NCBI GenBank assembly: GCA_030428865.1
Contig: JAUIEK010000001.1
Coordinates: 186,001 to 250,000, forward strand
Direction: 5' to 3'
Source of the DNA: Bacteroidia bacterium
GTDB lineage: Bacteria; Bacteroidota; Bacteroidia; Flavobacteriales; Flavobacteriaceae
DNA: 64,000 nucleotides
Shown here: one piece after another, positions 16,570 to 25,213 of the stretch
How the letters are laid out: each line of letters opens with the position of its first letter
Position numbering within the stretch: position 1 is the first letter of the stretch
Translations under genes and position numbers: made by a program
Notes under the pieces: generated by a model
The model's input: the letters and a program-made list of their open reading frames with translations, nothing else
The model's database searches: none
What the model was told of the DNA's origin: nothing

Positions 16570-17577
16570 ATGATTTTAGTTACTGGAGGCACAGGATTGG
16601 TTGGCTCTCATTTGTTATTTCAGCTTGCACAAAAATATTCGTCAGTTAGGGCAATTTATAGAGAGAAAGAATCTTTAAAAAAAGTGCAAAAAATATTCTC
16701 TTATTATGCGCCTAATTCAGAGGAGTTATATCAGAAAATAGAGTGGATAAAGGCAGACATTGTTGATGTTCCTTCGCTCACTGTTGCTTTTCAAGGAATA
16801 ACTCATGTATATCATGCAGCAGCTCTTATTTCTTTTAACCCTAGAGATTATAAGAAAATGAGAAAAATCAACATAGAAGGTACAGCCAATATTGTAAACT
16901 TATCAATAGAGCAAGCAGTAAAAAAGCTGTGTTACGTAAGTTCTATAGCTGCTATTGGAGATGATCCTCTTAAAGAAACAATTACTGAAGAAAATGAATG
17001 GAACGAAAACGAAAACAATCATGTATATGCCATTACAAAATATGGAGCAGAGTTAGAGATATGGCGAGGTGTTCAAGAAGGAGTTGATGCTGTTGTTGTT
17101 AATCCAGGAGTCATTTTAGGTCCAGGATTTTGGAATACGGGTTCAGGAAAGTTGTTTAGTCAAGTAGCAAATGGTTTTTCTTTTTTTACTGAAGGATCAA
17201 GTGGCTTTGCAGGTGTTAATGACGTAGTAGAAGCGATGCAGAAACTAATGGAAGGAAATCAAAAAAATGAACGATATATTCTTGTGTCAGAAAACAAAAC
17301 GTACAAAGAGATTTTAACAACAATTGCCAATATATTAAAAGTGAAACCTCCTAATAAAAAGGTAACTGCTTGGCAAACTGAAATTTACTGGAGATGGGAG
17401 TGGTTTCGCTCACTTTTAACAAGATCAGTTCCTTTGGTAACTAAATACACGGCTAAATCGATGCATACAATTTCTATTTATGATAACAGTAAAATAAAAA
17501 GAGTTATCGATTTTGAGTTTTCACCTATAGAAAATGTGATTACTGAGGTTGCTTCTCTTTATCCAAAACAGGATTAA
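16570..17577 (+). CDS. NAD-dependent epimerase/dehydratase (extended SDR)
   Basis: A 335-residue extended short-chain dehydrogenase. The NAD-binding TGGTGLVGSHL is at residues 5-15, 'VYHAAALISF' is the extended-SDR strand, and the active-site Tyr-x-x-x-Lys is 'YAITK' with an upstream catalytic Ser in 'CYVSSIAAIG'. Members of this type act on sugar nucleotides, dihydroflavonols or similar keto/hydroxy substrates; the sequence does not identify which one here. Its 3' end overlaps the DUF4296 gene on the other strand by 38 bases, an overlap of real coding ends. Confidence 0.85.
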   Translation: MILVTGGTGLVGSHLLFQLAQKYSSVRAIYREKESLKKVQKIFSYYAPNSEELYQKIEWIKADIVDVPSLTVAFQGITHVYHAAALISFNPRDYKKMRKINIEGTANIVNLSIEQAVKKLCYVSSIAAIGDDPLKETITEENEWNENENNHVYAITKYGAELEIWRGVQEGVDAVVVNPGVILGPGFWNTGSGKLFSQVANGFSFFTEGSSGFAGVNDVVEAMQKLMEGNQKNERYILVSENKTYKEILTTIANILKVKPPNKKVTAWQTEIYWRWEWFRSLLTRSVPLVTKYTAKSMHTISIYDNSKIKRVIDFEFSPIENVITEVASLYPKQD

Positions 17578-17962
17578 AATCTGTCTTTTTTAATTCTAAT
17601 AATGATATAGAGTCTGTTTCTTTATTTTTTTGAACGTATAAGCCTCTTTTTGCTTTTAAATTATCATGCACTTGCTGTAGCATCTCATTATACTCTTCAA
17701 TATTTGTAGTATAATAAAAGTTGCTTTTTTGAAAACGGGTACTATCAATTTTATACTTTTCGTAAACCAAATAACTATATTCGATGTTTTTTTGCAAAAA
17801 CTTATTTTTAATACTTCTAGTAGAAGAAGCAATGAAAAGATCTTCCAGTAGCATTACCATAGTATCTTTAGGTATTAGATCTTTCGGTTTCTTGTATATT
17901 GTATTGCTTGTGCATGAGACAAAAATTAAAAGAACTAACAATAAAAAATAGAGCTTTTTCAT
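17540..17962 (-). CDS. DUF4296 lipoprotein
   Basis: A 140-residue lipoprotein: lipobox FVSC (Cys17) then a helical region typical of DUF4296 ('LIPKDTMVMLLEDLFIASST', 'YSYLVYEKYKIDSTRFQKSN', 'YYTTNIEEYNEMLQQVHDNL'). These proteins are specific to Bacteroidota and are thought to reside in the periplasm or outer membrane; their job is unknown. It is the last gene of the glycosyltransferase-pyrC-DUF4296 operon, overlapping pyrC by 4 bases. Confidence 0.85.
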   Translation of the reverse strand: MKKLYFLLLVLLIFVSCTSNTIYKKPKDLIPKDTMVMLLEDLFIASSTRSIKNKFLQKNIEYSYLVYEKYKIDSTRFQKSNFYYTTNIEEYNEMLQQVHDNLKAKRGLYVQKNKETDSISLLELKKTDFNPVLDKEKQPQ

Positions 17963-19293
17963 CGATTAAAAGAGATTCGCTGTCCTTTTACGTTTTTATT
18001 AAAATTGCCATTATCAAATGCTAAACTTCCATTTACAAAAGTTTGTGAAATAGTAGAAGAGAACGTGTAATCCTCAAAAGGAGACCAACCACACTTGTAT
18101 AATAACGATTCTTTAGTTACTGTTTGAGAGAGATTTGGATTAACAATCACAATATCAGCAAAGTAACCTTTTCTTAAAAAGCCTCGATCTTTAATTTGAA
18201 ATAATTTAGCCGGATTATGACAAGCCTTTTCTACCAATTTTTCGATGGAAAACGTTTTATCTTTTACTTTTTCTAGCAAAGCTAGTAGAGCGTGTTGAAC
18301 AAGTGGTCCACCACTAGGCGCAGTCATATAAGGATTTGACTTTTCAGCCAATGTATGTGGAGCATGATCTGTGGCAAGGACATCAATTCTGTCATCTAAC
18401 AAGGCTTTCCATAAACCGTCCCTATCTTTTGCAGTTTTTACAGCTGGATTCCACTTAATATGACTTCCCTTGGTTTTATAATCTTCATCAGAAAACCATA
18501 AGTGATGAATACAAACCTCTGCCGTAATTTTTTTCTCTTCTAGAGGAATATCGTTTCTAAACAATTCTGTCTCTTTTGCAGTGGAAAGATGAAAAACATG
18601 AAGTCTTGCTCCTGTTTTTTTTGCCAATTCTATTGCTTTAGATGATGATAAGTAGCAGGCTTCTTCACTACGAATAACAGGGTGTAATTCCATAGGAATA
18701 TCATCTCCGTATTGATCTTTATAGATTTTTGTATTTTTCCTGATAGTATTTTCATCTTCACAGTGTACAGAAATTATTAAATCAGTAGAAGAAAATATTT
18801 TTTCTAAAACGGCCTCGTCGTCAACTAGCATGTTTCCAGTAGAAGAGCCTAAAAACAACTTGATTCCTGCTACGGTTTTAGGATCTGTTTTTAACAATTC
18901 TTCAAGATTGTCATTTGTTCCGCCAAACATAAAAGAATAATTGGCGTAAGAGGTTTTTTCTGCAATATCAAATTTATCTTGAAGAAGCTTTTGTGTGGTA
19001 GCATTCGGAATTGTATTAGGCATTTCTATAAAAGTGGTAATTCCTCCTGCAACGGCAGCTTTGCTTTCAGTTGCTATAGTGGCTTTGTGTGTTAAACCAG
19101 GCTCTCTAAAATGAACCTGATCGTCTATTAAACCAGGAATCACATAGCAACCAGTTGCATTAATTTCTTTTGCACTTACGTGTTGTATGTTTTCGCCAAT
19201 TTTCTCAATTCTTTCATTAATAATTAACACGTCACCAACAAATGATTTTCCCTCGTTAACTATAGTTCCGTTTTTAATTAAATAAGCACTCAT
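17959..19293 (-). CDS. pyrC: Dihydroorotase
   Basis: A 444-residue amidohydrolase that cyclises carbamoyl-aspartate to dihydroorotate in pyrimidine synthesis. The metal motif usually written D-x-H-x-H is 'GLIDDQVHFREPG' here, with Gln59 where the first His is expected and His61 kept; I recall the same substitution in other Bacteroidota PyrC sequences, so it is likely a lineage form. Later signatures are normal: 'HVFHLSTAKET', 'VCIHHLWFSDEDY' and 'LATDHAPHTLAEK' with the catalytic Asp. It overlaps the glycosyltransferase gene by 4 bases and DUF4296 by 4 bases, making one operon. Confidence 0.93.
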   Translation of the reverse strand: MSAYLIKNGTIVNEGKSFVGDVLIINERIEKIGENIQHVSAKEINATGCYVIPGLIDDQVHFREPGLTHKATIATESKAAVAGGITTFIEMPNTIPNATTQKLLQDKFDIAEKTSYANYSFMFGGTNDNLEELLKTDPKTVAGIKLFLGSSTGNMLVDDEAVLEKIFSSTDLIISVHCEDENTIRKNTKIYKDQYGDDIPMELHPVIRSEEACYLSSSKAIELAKKTGARLHVFHLSTAKETELFRNDIPLEEKKITAEVCIHHLWFSDEDYKTKGSHIKWNPAVKTAKDRDGLWKALLDDRIDVLATDHAPHTLAEKSNPYMTAPSGGPLVQHALLALLEKVKDKTFSIEKLVEKACHNPAKLFQIKDRGFLRKGYFADIVIVNPNLSQTVTKESLLYKCGWSPFEDYTFSSTISQTFVNGSLAFDNGNFNKNVKGQRISFNR

Positions 19294-20006
19294 TTTAATC
19301 CTCTCAATCGCATTTTAATTACACCAAATAACGCTTCATAAACAATAGATCCACTCATTTTAGATTCTCCCACGGTTCTATCTGTAAAAATAACAGACAC
19401 TTCTTTAATTTTAAAATTATGTTTCCAGGCTTTAAATTTCATTTCTATTTGAAAGGCATATCCCACAAATCGAATTTTATCTAGATTGATTGTTTCTAAT
19501 ACATTTCGTTTGTAACAAACAAAACCAGCAGTTGTGTCATAAACAGGAATTCCTGTAACAAAACGAACATATTTTGAAGCAAAGTAAGAGAGTAAAACAC
19601 GTCTCATGGGCCAATTAACAACATTTACTCCTTGTGAATACCGAGAGCCAACGGACACATCAGCGCCTTCTTTATAACAAGCATTGTACAACCGCACTAA
19701 ATCATTAGGGTTGTGACTAAAATCAGCATCCATTTCAATAATATACTTATAGTCTTTTGCCAAAGCCCATTTAAAGCCGTGTATATACGCTGTTCCTAAA
19801 CCTGTTTTTCCAGTTCTCTTTTCTAGAAAAAGTTGACCAGGATAATTAACCATAAGCTCTTCAACAATGTCCGCTGTTTTGTCAGGAGAGTTGTCATCAA
19901 CAACCAATACGTGAAACAATTTTTGTTGACTAAAAACGGCTTCTAGAATGGGCTTGATATTTTCCTTTTCATTATAGGTTGGAATAATTACCAGAGCGTC
20001 TGACAT
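19290..20006 (-). CDS. Polyprenol-phosphate mannosyltransferase-like GT2 glycosyltransferase
   Basis: A 238-residue family 2 glycosyltransferase of the DPM1/polyprenol monophosphomannose synthase type. Visible motifs: 'VIIPTYNEKENI' at the start, 'VVDDNSPDKTADIVEEL', the metal-binding DxD-like 'IEMDADFSHNPNDL', and 'VGSRYSQGVNVVNWP'. It has no C-terminal membrane helix, as in eukaryotic-style catalytic subunits. It probably makes a lipid-linked sugar for glycoprotein or glycolipid assembly. It is the first gene of an operon with pyrC and has its own promoter (20030-20037). Confidence 0.88.
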   Translation of the reverse strand: MSDALVIIPTYNEKENIKPILEAVFSQQKLFHVLVVDDNSPDKTADIVEELMVNYPGQLFLEKRTGKTGLGTAYIHGFKWALAKDYKYIIEMDADFSHNPNDLVRLYNACYKEGADVSVGSRYSQGVNVVNWPMRRVLLSYFASKYVRFVTGIPVYDTTAGFVCYKRNVLETINLDKIRFVGYAFQIEMKFKAWKHNFKIKEVSVIFTDRTVGESKMSGSIVYEALFGVIKMRLRGLK

Positions 20007-20029
20007 GCGTATAACTCAAAAATAGAAAG

Positions 20030-20037
20030 CAAAGATA
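20030..20037 (-). promoter_or_regulatory. -7 box TATCTTTG of the glycosyltransferase-pyrC operon
   Basis: An exact minus-strand TAnnTTTG, 23 bases before the start. It is back to back with the plus-strand box at 20052-20059. Confidence 0.65.
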
Positions 20038-20051
20038 AATGATTTTATTGC

Positions 20052-20059
20052 TAAATTTG
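20052..20059 (+). promoter_or_regulatory. -7 box TAAATTTG of the DUF4271-hemD operon
   Basis: An exact TAnnTTTG, 29 bases before the ATG at 20089. The two divergent boxes are only 14 bases apart, so the promoters probably overlap in their upstream elements. Confidence 0.6.
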
Positions 20060-20088
20060 TGTTAATCTAAAATTCCAACTTTCTTTCT

Positions 20089-20727
20089 ATGCAAGCAATT
20101 GAAAGACCGGTTATGATGCCAGATTGGATGGCGATATTGATTTTTTCTTCATTGTTTTTTTTGGTAGCACTCAAAATACTTGATACTAAAAGATTTTATG
20201 GAAGCATAACCTCTCTTATTAACCTAGGAGGAGTTATGGAAGCAGAAATACAAGAAAAGAAATCGTTTTTTAGTTTATATGATTTCTGTTTTACGGTATT
20301 CTCTGTTATTAATATAACGCTTGTTCTTTACTTGATTAATCAAAAATATCAAGTTAGTACAGAAATATTTTATATTGACTTATCATATATGGTTTTAGGT
20401 TATTTATTTGGGCGATTCTTGTTAGAATATTCTTTGGTTCAGGTCTTTAAGTTAACAACAGAATTAAAACCTTTTCTTATTGCTAAAAAAAATTACTTGT
20501 ATGCTATTTCAGTTGCTTTTTGGGCTTTATCGGTAATTTATTTGTATGGAAATCAGTCTGTTTTGTCATTATTAATATTAACTTTTTTACTGTTTATAAC
20601 AAGGTGGATTTTACTTTTGAACACTAACAAAAAGCTGATTGTAAGTAAGTTGTTTTATTTTATTTTGTACCTTTGCGCCTTTGAAATAGCTCCGCTATTG
20701 ATTATTTACAAACTAATCACTCAATAA
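20089..20727 (+). CDS. DUF4271 membrane protein
   Basis: A 212-residue membrane protein with about six helices: 'DWMAILIFSSLFFLVALKIL', then segments near residues 64-85, 98-118, 134-152, 156-172 and 185-207. DUF4271 is a Bacteroidota-specific family of unknown function, and is commonly placed just before uroporphyrinogen-III synthase as seen here (10-base spacer). The link suggests a role in heme or envelope biology but nothing in the sequence states one. Confidence 0.8.
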   Translation: MQAIERPVMMPDWMAILIFSSLFFLVALKILDTKRFYGSITSLINLGGVMEAEIQEKKSFFSLYDFCFTVFSVINITLVLYLINQKYQVSTEIFYIDLSYMVLGYLFGRFLLEYSLVQVFKLTTELKPFLIAKKNYLYAISVAFWALSVIYLYGNQSVLSLLILTFLLFITRWILLLNTNKKLIVSKLFYFILYLCAFEIAPLLIIYKLITQ

Positions 20728-20737
20728 AGGCTAGTCT

Positions 20738-21487
20738 ATGAAAGTGAAAACGATATTGGTTTCTCAACCTGCTCCTAAGACAGAGACTTCTCCTTATCAC
20801 GAACTTGCAGAAAAACAGAAAGTAAAAATAGATTTTCGTTCTTTTATCCACGTAGAAGGAGTTAGCTCTAGGGACGTGAGAACTCAAAAAATAGATTTAT
20901 CAAAATTTACGGCAATTATCTTAACCAGTAGAAATGCGGTAGATCATTTTTTTAGAATTGCAGAAGAGATGCGATTTAAGGTGCCAGACACCATGAAGTA
21001 TTTTTGTCAGTCTGAAGCAGTAGCTTATTATTTACAGAAATATGTTGTTTACAGAAAGCGAAAGATTTATGTTGGAAATAGAACTTTTCCAGAACTTTCT
21101 AAGTTGATTAAGAAGCACAAAGGAGAAACATTTTTACTTCCATCGTCAGATAAATTAAAACCACTAATTCCAGAAGAATTAGATAAGCTAGAGCTTAATT
21201 GGACTCGTGCTGTCTTGTATAAAACAGTAGTTAGCGATTTATCGGATTTAGAAAATGTTTTCTACGATGTTTTAGTGTTTTTTAGCCCTTCAGGAATTGA
21301 CTCACTATTTAAAAACTTTCCAGAGTTTAAACAAAACAATACTAGAATTGCTGCTTTTGGTAATACAACCATTAAAGCGGTAGAAGATGCTGGACTTACC
21401 GTTAACATTGCGGCTCCTAAGCCAGAAACACCTTCCATGACAATGGCACTAGAGAAATATATTAAAGAAGTTAACAATAAAAAATAG
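20738..21487 (+). CDS. hemD: Uroporphyrinogen-III synthase
   Basis: A 249-residue HemD-family protein that closes hydroxymethylbilane into uroporphyrinogen III in tetrapyrrole synthesis. The family is poorly conserved; signs used are the two-domain layout, 'DLSKFTAIILTSRNAVDHFF' in the first domain, 'LLPSSDKLK' and 'VLVFFSPSGIDSLFKNFPEF' with 'AAFGNTTIKAVEDAG' in the second. The usual length is ~250 residues. It follows the DUF4271 gene in one operon and ends at the terminator shared with radA. Confidence 0.85.
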   Translation: MKVKTILVSQPAPKTETSPYHELAEKQKVKIDFRSFIHVEGVSSRDVRTQKIDLSKFTAIILTSRNAVDHFFRIAEEMRFKVPDTMKYFCQSEAVAYYLQKYVVYRKRKIYVGNRTFPELSKLIKKHKGETFLLPSSDKLKPLIPEELDKLELNWTRAVLYKTVVSDLSDLENVFYDVLVFFSPSGIDSLFKNFPEFKQNNTRIAAFGNTTIKAVEDAGLTVNIAAPKPETPSMTMALEKYIKEVNNKK

Positions 21488-21488
21488 A

Positions 21489-21519
21489 AAAAAACTGAAC
21501 GGAAACGTTCAGTTTTTTT
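21489..21519. terminator. Bidirectional terminator between hemD and radA
   Basis: The arms ACTGAACG/CGTTCAGT (21494-21501/21506-21513) close a GAAA loop, with A-run and T-run flanks giving T-tracts on both strands. The right side overlaps the radA stop codon. Confidence 0.92.
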
Positions 21520-22879
21520 ATGCAAATAGTGTAGCAAATACCTCCTCTATTTTACCAACAAGAACTAGCTTTATAGAAATATTTTTGAGTGATATTTTAT
21601 TGTATTTTGAAGCTACAAGTGTTTGATAACCTAATTTTTCTGCTTCCATAATTCGCTGATCAATTTTTGATACAGGGCGAATTTCTCCAGCCAAACCTAC
21701 CTCTGCAGCAAAACACACTTTAGGTGAAATAGCAATGTCTTGATTAGAAGATAATATAGCGGCAACCACAGCTAAATCAATAGCAGGGTCATCTACTTGT
21801 ATTCCGCCAGTAATGTTTAAAAAAACATCTTTGGCTCCTAACTTAAAACCTGCACGCTTTTCTAAAACAGCCAAAATCATATGGAGTCTTTTTAAATTGT
21901 AACCCGTTGTTGTTCTTTGTGGTGTTCCGTATACAGCAGAGCTCACGAGAGCTTGCACTTCAATCATTAAAGGTCTTATGCCCTCTAAAGTAGACGCGAT
22001 GGCCGTTCCGCTTAAATCAGCATCTTTTTCTGAAATTAAAATCTCAGACGGATTTGTAACTTCTCTCAATCCATCAGAAAGCATTTCGTAAATTCCCAAC
22101 TCAGATGTAGAGCCGAATCTATTTTTATGAGCTCTTAAAATTCTATATGTATGATTTCTATCTCCCTCAAATTGCAAAACAACATCTACCATATGTTCCA
22201 AAATTTTAGGACCAGCAATATTTCCTTCTTTGTTAATGTGTCCAATTAACAAAACGGGTGTTGCAGTTTCTTTTGCAAATTTTATAAGTTCAGCGGTTGT
22301 CTCCCTAATTTGCGATATGCTTCCAGGAGAAGAATCAATTGAATTTGTATGAAGAGTTTGAATAGAATCGATAACAAGAATATCGGGGTTGTTCTCTTCA
22401 ATATTTCTAAAGATGTTTTGCGTATTTGTTTCAGTAAGAACTAAACAACTTTGATTGTTAGAGTCGATTCGTTCGGCTCTCATTTTAATCTGAGAAGCAC
22501 TCTCTTCACCTGACACATACAAGACATTTTGAGAGATTTTTAAAGCTATTTGTAATAAAAGGGTAGATTTTCCTATACCAGGTTCTCCTCCCAGCAACAC
22601 AACAGAACCTTTTACTAAACCTCCTCCAAGAACGGTATTGAGTTCTTTATTTTTAGTAACAATTCGTTCTTCAGGATTTAGTTCAATATCTGCTACCTTA
22701 ATTGGTTTAGCTGATATTTTTTGATTATTTGAGCTTGGCTTCCAATCTCTTTTCTCTTCTTTTTGAATGATTTCTTCTACAATGGTATTCCATTCACCAC
22801 AAGTAGCACATTTTCCTTTCCACTGTGTATGTTGCGCGCCACAGTTTTGACAAAAAAAAGCAGTTTTTGTTTTAGACAT
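21518..22879 (-). CDS. radA: DNA repair protein RadA
   Basis: A 453-residue RecA-related ATPase that helps process recombination intermediates. In order: a C4 zinc finger ('CQNCGAQHTQWKGKCATCGEW' as the spacing C-x2-C-x8+-C-x2-C, residues ~10-30), Walker A 'GGEPGIGKSTL', Walker B 'ILVIDSIQTL', the RadA-specific 'AHKNRFGS', and a Lon-like C-terminal domain ('VDDPAIDLAVVAAILSS', 'FAAEVGLAGEIRPV'). All family hallmarks are present. It is the last gene of the panC-panD-flippase-radA run. Confidence 0.97.
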   Translation of the reverse strand: MSKTKTAFFCQNCGAQHTQWKGKCATCGEWNTIVEEIIQKEEKRDWKPSSNNQKISAKPIKVADIELNPEERIVTKNKELNTVLGGGLVKGSVVLLGGEPGIGKSTLLLQIALKISQNVLYVSGEESASQIKMRAERIDSNNQSCLVLTETNTQNIFRNIEENNPDILVIDSIQTLHTNSIDSSPGSISQIRETTAELIKFAKETATPVLLIGHINKEGNIAGPKILEHMVDVVLQFEGDRNHTYRILRAHKNRFGSTSELGIYEMLSDGLREVTNPSEILISEKDADLSGTAIASTLEGIRPLMIEVQALVSSAVYGTPQRTTTGYNLKRLHMILAVLEKRAGFKLGAKDVFLNITGGIQVDDPAIDLAVVAAILSSNQDIAISPKVCFAAEVGLAGEIRPVSKIDQRIMEAEKLGYQTLVASKYNKISLKNISIKLVLVGKIEEVFATLFA

Positions 22880-22905
22880 TAGAGGAGTTTAAAAAGTAAA
22901 GATAT

Positions 22906-23856
22906 TTACTTTTCTTTATTGTAGATGGGTAAGAATAAAAAAGAAAGTCCACCAAAGATGATAATCATAGCTGTTTGAGCCGTCCACATTATCCAACCAA
23001 AAGCATTGGCAGGTTCTTCTGGAATAGAAAATAATGCAAAAGCACCAGCAACAGCAATAGGATACAAACCAATACCTCCATTAGTTGCTGCAATGCTGAA
23101 GCCACCAGCAATAAACCCAATTAAAACAGCGCCAAAAGGAACCTCAAGTCCATTAATTGCGGGAATAGTGGCCCAAAACATGAGTACGTACATAAGCCAA
23201 ATGAATATTGTATGGAAAATAAAAGCCCACTTTTTTTTCATCTTAAAAATACTAGTCACGCCCTCTACAAGGCCTAAGACAAATGTTTTGATTTTTAACG
23301 CAATACCTGATTTTGCTCGCTTTACATAGCGCGTAAACAGAAAAAAAGCAATAACAATCAATAAAACTAAGATGATGATTTTAATAGGATCAAAATTTTC
23401 ATCTAATAGCTTAAGAATGTAATCAAACTGAACGAAAAGAGTAATAACAATGATGAGTAACATCATCAGTAAATCAGCAATTCTCTCTGCTACGATGGTT
23501 CCAAAGCCTTTCTCAAAAGGAACATTTTCATAGTTTGTTAAAACAGCAGCTCTAGAAACCTCTCCTGCTCTAGGAATAGCGTAATTTACCAAGTAGGCAA
23601 CTAAGACAGCCATAGTGCTATTAACAAACTTAGGTTTATAGCCTAAAGGTTCTAACATGAATTTCCATCGATAGGCACGCGATAAATGACTTAAAACACC
23701 AAAAAATAATCCAAGAGCAATCCACCAATAGTTTGCATTTTTAAAATATTGCAACAATGTTTGAATAGATATTTTGGATAGCGAATACCAAACTAAAAAA
23801 ACTCCCAAGACTAAAGGAAGAGTTATTTTAAGTATTTTTTTGATGGAAAATCTCAA
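22906..23856 (-). CDS. UPF0104 membrane protein (lysylphosphatidylglycerol synthase-like TM family)
   Basis: A 316-residue protein with about eight membrane helices and the UPF0104 features 'GLFFGVLSHLSRAYRWKFML', 'NYAIPRAGEVSRAAVL' and 'TNGGIGLYPIAVAGAFALF'. The family includes the flippase domain of MprF and other lipid-transport-like proteins; the substrate here is unknown. It starts 2 bases before panD's stop on the same strand (tightly linked), and radA follows after 26 bases. Confidence 0.85.
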   Translation of the reverse strand: MRFSIKKILKITLPLVLGVFLVWYSLSKISIQTLLQYFKNANYWWIALGLFFGVLSHLSRAYRWKFMLEPLGYKPKFVNSTMAVLVAYLVNYAIPRAGEVSRAAVLTNYENVPFEKGFGTIVAERIADLLMMLLIIVITLFVQFDYILKLLDENFDPIKIIILVLLIVIAFFLFTRYVKRAKSGIALKIKTFVLGLVEGVTSIFKMKKKWAFIFHTIFIWLMYVLMFWATIPAINGLEVPFGAVLIGFIAGGFSIAATNGGIGLYPIAVAGAFALFSIPEEPANAFGWIMWTAQTAMIIIFGGLSFLFLPIYNKEK

Positions 23857-23858
23857 AT

Positions 23859-24209
23859 TTATGAAAGGCGATTGGTTTCTTCGTTAGGGAATACAAGGGC
23901 AGGTTTAAATGTTTTTGCTTTTTCTATATCCATAAAAGCATAAGTAATAAGAATCAAAACATCTCCAACAGCCACACGCCTGGCGGCAGCTCCATTAAGA
24001 GTAATTTCACCTGTTCCTCTAGACCCAGGAATTACATAAGTTTCCAGCCTCTCACCATTGTTATTATTAACAATTTGAATTTTCTCTCCCTCAATAATGT
24101 TTGCAGCATCCATAAGGTCTTCATCAATGGTAATACTGCCAATATAATTTAAGTCAGCTCCTGTTACCTTAACACGGTGGATTTTAGATTTTACTACTTG
24201 TATTAACAT
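23859..24209 (-). CDS. panD: Aspartate 1-decarboxylase
   Basis: A 116-residue PanD proenzyme that makes beta-alanine for pantothenate. It cleaves itself between Gly24 and Ser25 ('[10 protein letters not shown]'), and Ser25 becomes the pyruvoyl group. Other family residues are in '[20 protein letters not shown]', '[20 protein letters not shown]' and '[13 protein letters not shown]'. It is 47 bases after panC and completes the branch of the pathway here, since panC joins beta-alanine to pantoate. Confidence 0.96.
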   Translation of the reverse strand: MLIQVVKSKIHRVKVTGADLNYIGSITIDEDLMDAANIIEGEKIQIVNNNNGERLETYVIPGSRGTGEITLNGAAARRVAVGDVLILITYAFMDIEKAKTFKPALVFPNEETNRLS

Positions 24210-24256
24210 GCTGCAAAATTACTACTTTTTTAGATTGTAACTATCTAAAAATAAAC

Positions 24257-25111
24257 TTAAATCTGGCTGTGTAAAGAAAGGTTATCTATCAGCCTTACAG
24301 TATTACAATATGCTGCAATAAAAGCTCTAGGTTTATTGCTTTCTTTCTTGTTTGCTATAGGGTTTAATGTTTCTTCATCTGCAATGGTAAAATACTCAAG
24401 TTTTAGAAGAGGATGATTTTTAAACTGTTCTTTTACCCAGTTATTAAGCTCTAGAATAGTTTTTTTAGGATAATTAATTTTAGCTTGATTAAGTATTGTG
24501 TAGATAAATCCTGCTTCTTGCTTTTCTTCTGGACTTAACCTTTGGTTTCGGGAACTCATAGCAAGTCCGTTAGACTCTCTGTATATAGGACAGCCTACAA
24601 TATTTACTTGTAAACCTTCGAGCTTTACCAGTTTCTTAATAACTTGAAGTTGTTGAAAATCTTTTTCACCAAAATAAGCGTGGGTTGGTTTTACAATCTC
24701 GAAAAGAAGCTTAACAACCGTTCCAACACCGTCAAAATGACCTTTTCGAAAAGAACCTTCCATTTGTTTTTCTAAACCTTCAAAATCAAAGTGTTTTGAA
24801 GAAATATCAGAATTATACATTTCTGTCACTTCTGGAACGAATACAACATCACAATTACTTTTTTGTAATAAAGCCAAATCACTTTCTAATGTTTTAGGAT
24901 ACTTTGATAAATCTTCCTGATTATCAAATTGTGTTGGATTCACAAAGATACTTACAACAGTAACTGCATTATGTTTTTTAGACTCTTCTACTAATGATAG
25001 GTGCCCATTGTGAAGTGCGCCCATTGTAGGTGCAAATCCAACAGGTAAGTTTTTATCATGATAAGAGCTTAGATAAGACTTCAGTGCTTCTTTTTCTTTG
25101 AAAACGTGCAT
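24257..25111 (-). CDS. panC: Pantothenate synthetase
   Basis: A 284-residue class I-fold ligase that joins pantoate and beta-alanine using ATP. Motifs: 'GFAPTMGALHNGHLSLV' with HxGH at 34-37, 'VSIFVNPTQFDNQEDLSKYP', 'TVVKLLFEIVKPTHAYFGEK' and the KMSKS-like 'AMSSRNQRLS'. It is the promoter-proximal gene of a four-gene run with panD, the UPF0104 protein and radA. The promoter is the minus-strand box at 25135-25142. Confidence 0.96.
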   Translation of the reverse strand: MHVFKEKEALKSYLSSYHDKNLPVGFAPTMGALHNGHLSLVEESKKHNAVTVVSIFVNPTQFDNQEDLSKYPKTLESDLALLQKSNCDVVFVPEVTEMYNSDISSKHFDFEGLEKQMEGSFRKGHFDGVGTVVKLLFEIVKPTHAYFGEKDFQQLQVIKKLVKLEGLQVNIVGCPIYRESNGLAMSSRNQRLSPEEKQEAGFIYTILNQAKINYPKKTILELNNWVKEQFKNHPLLKLEYFTIADEETLNPIANKKESNKPRAFIAAYCNTVRLIDNLSLHSQI

Positions 25112-25134
25112 ACTATATAAGGCTTGAAACCCTG

Positions 25135-25142
25135 CAAACTTA
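25135..25142 (-). promoter_or_regulatory. -7 box TAAGTTTG of panC
   Basis: An exact minus-strand TAnnTTTG, 23 bases before the panC start and divergent from the box at 25175-25182. Confidence 0.6.
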
Positions 25143-25174
25143 GTATTTTAACATGGATTTATCATAAATATTTG

Positions 25175-25182
25175 TAATTTTG
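25175..25182 (+). promoter_or_regulatory. -7 box TAATTTTG of the GT5 N-domain gene
   Basis: An exact TAnnTTTG preceded by TTTG (25171-25174), 31 bases before the start at 25214. Confidence 0.65.
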
Positions 25183-25213
25183 CACTTCTTATCCAAATAA
25201 AGAGTTAGACTTA

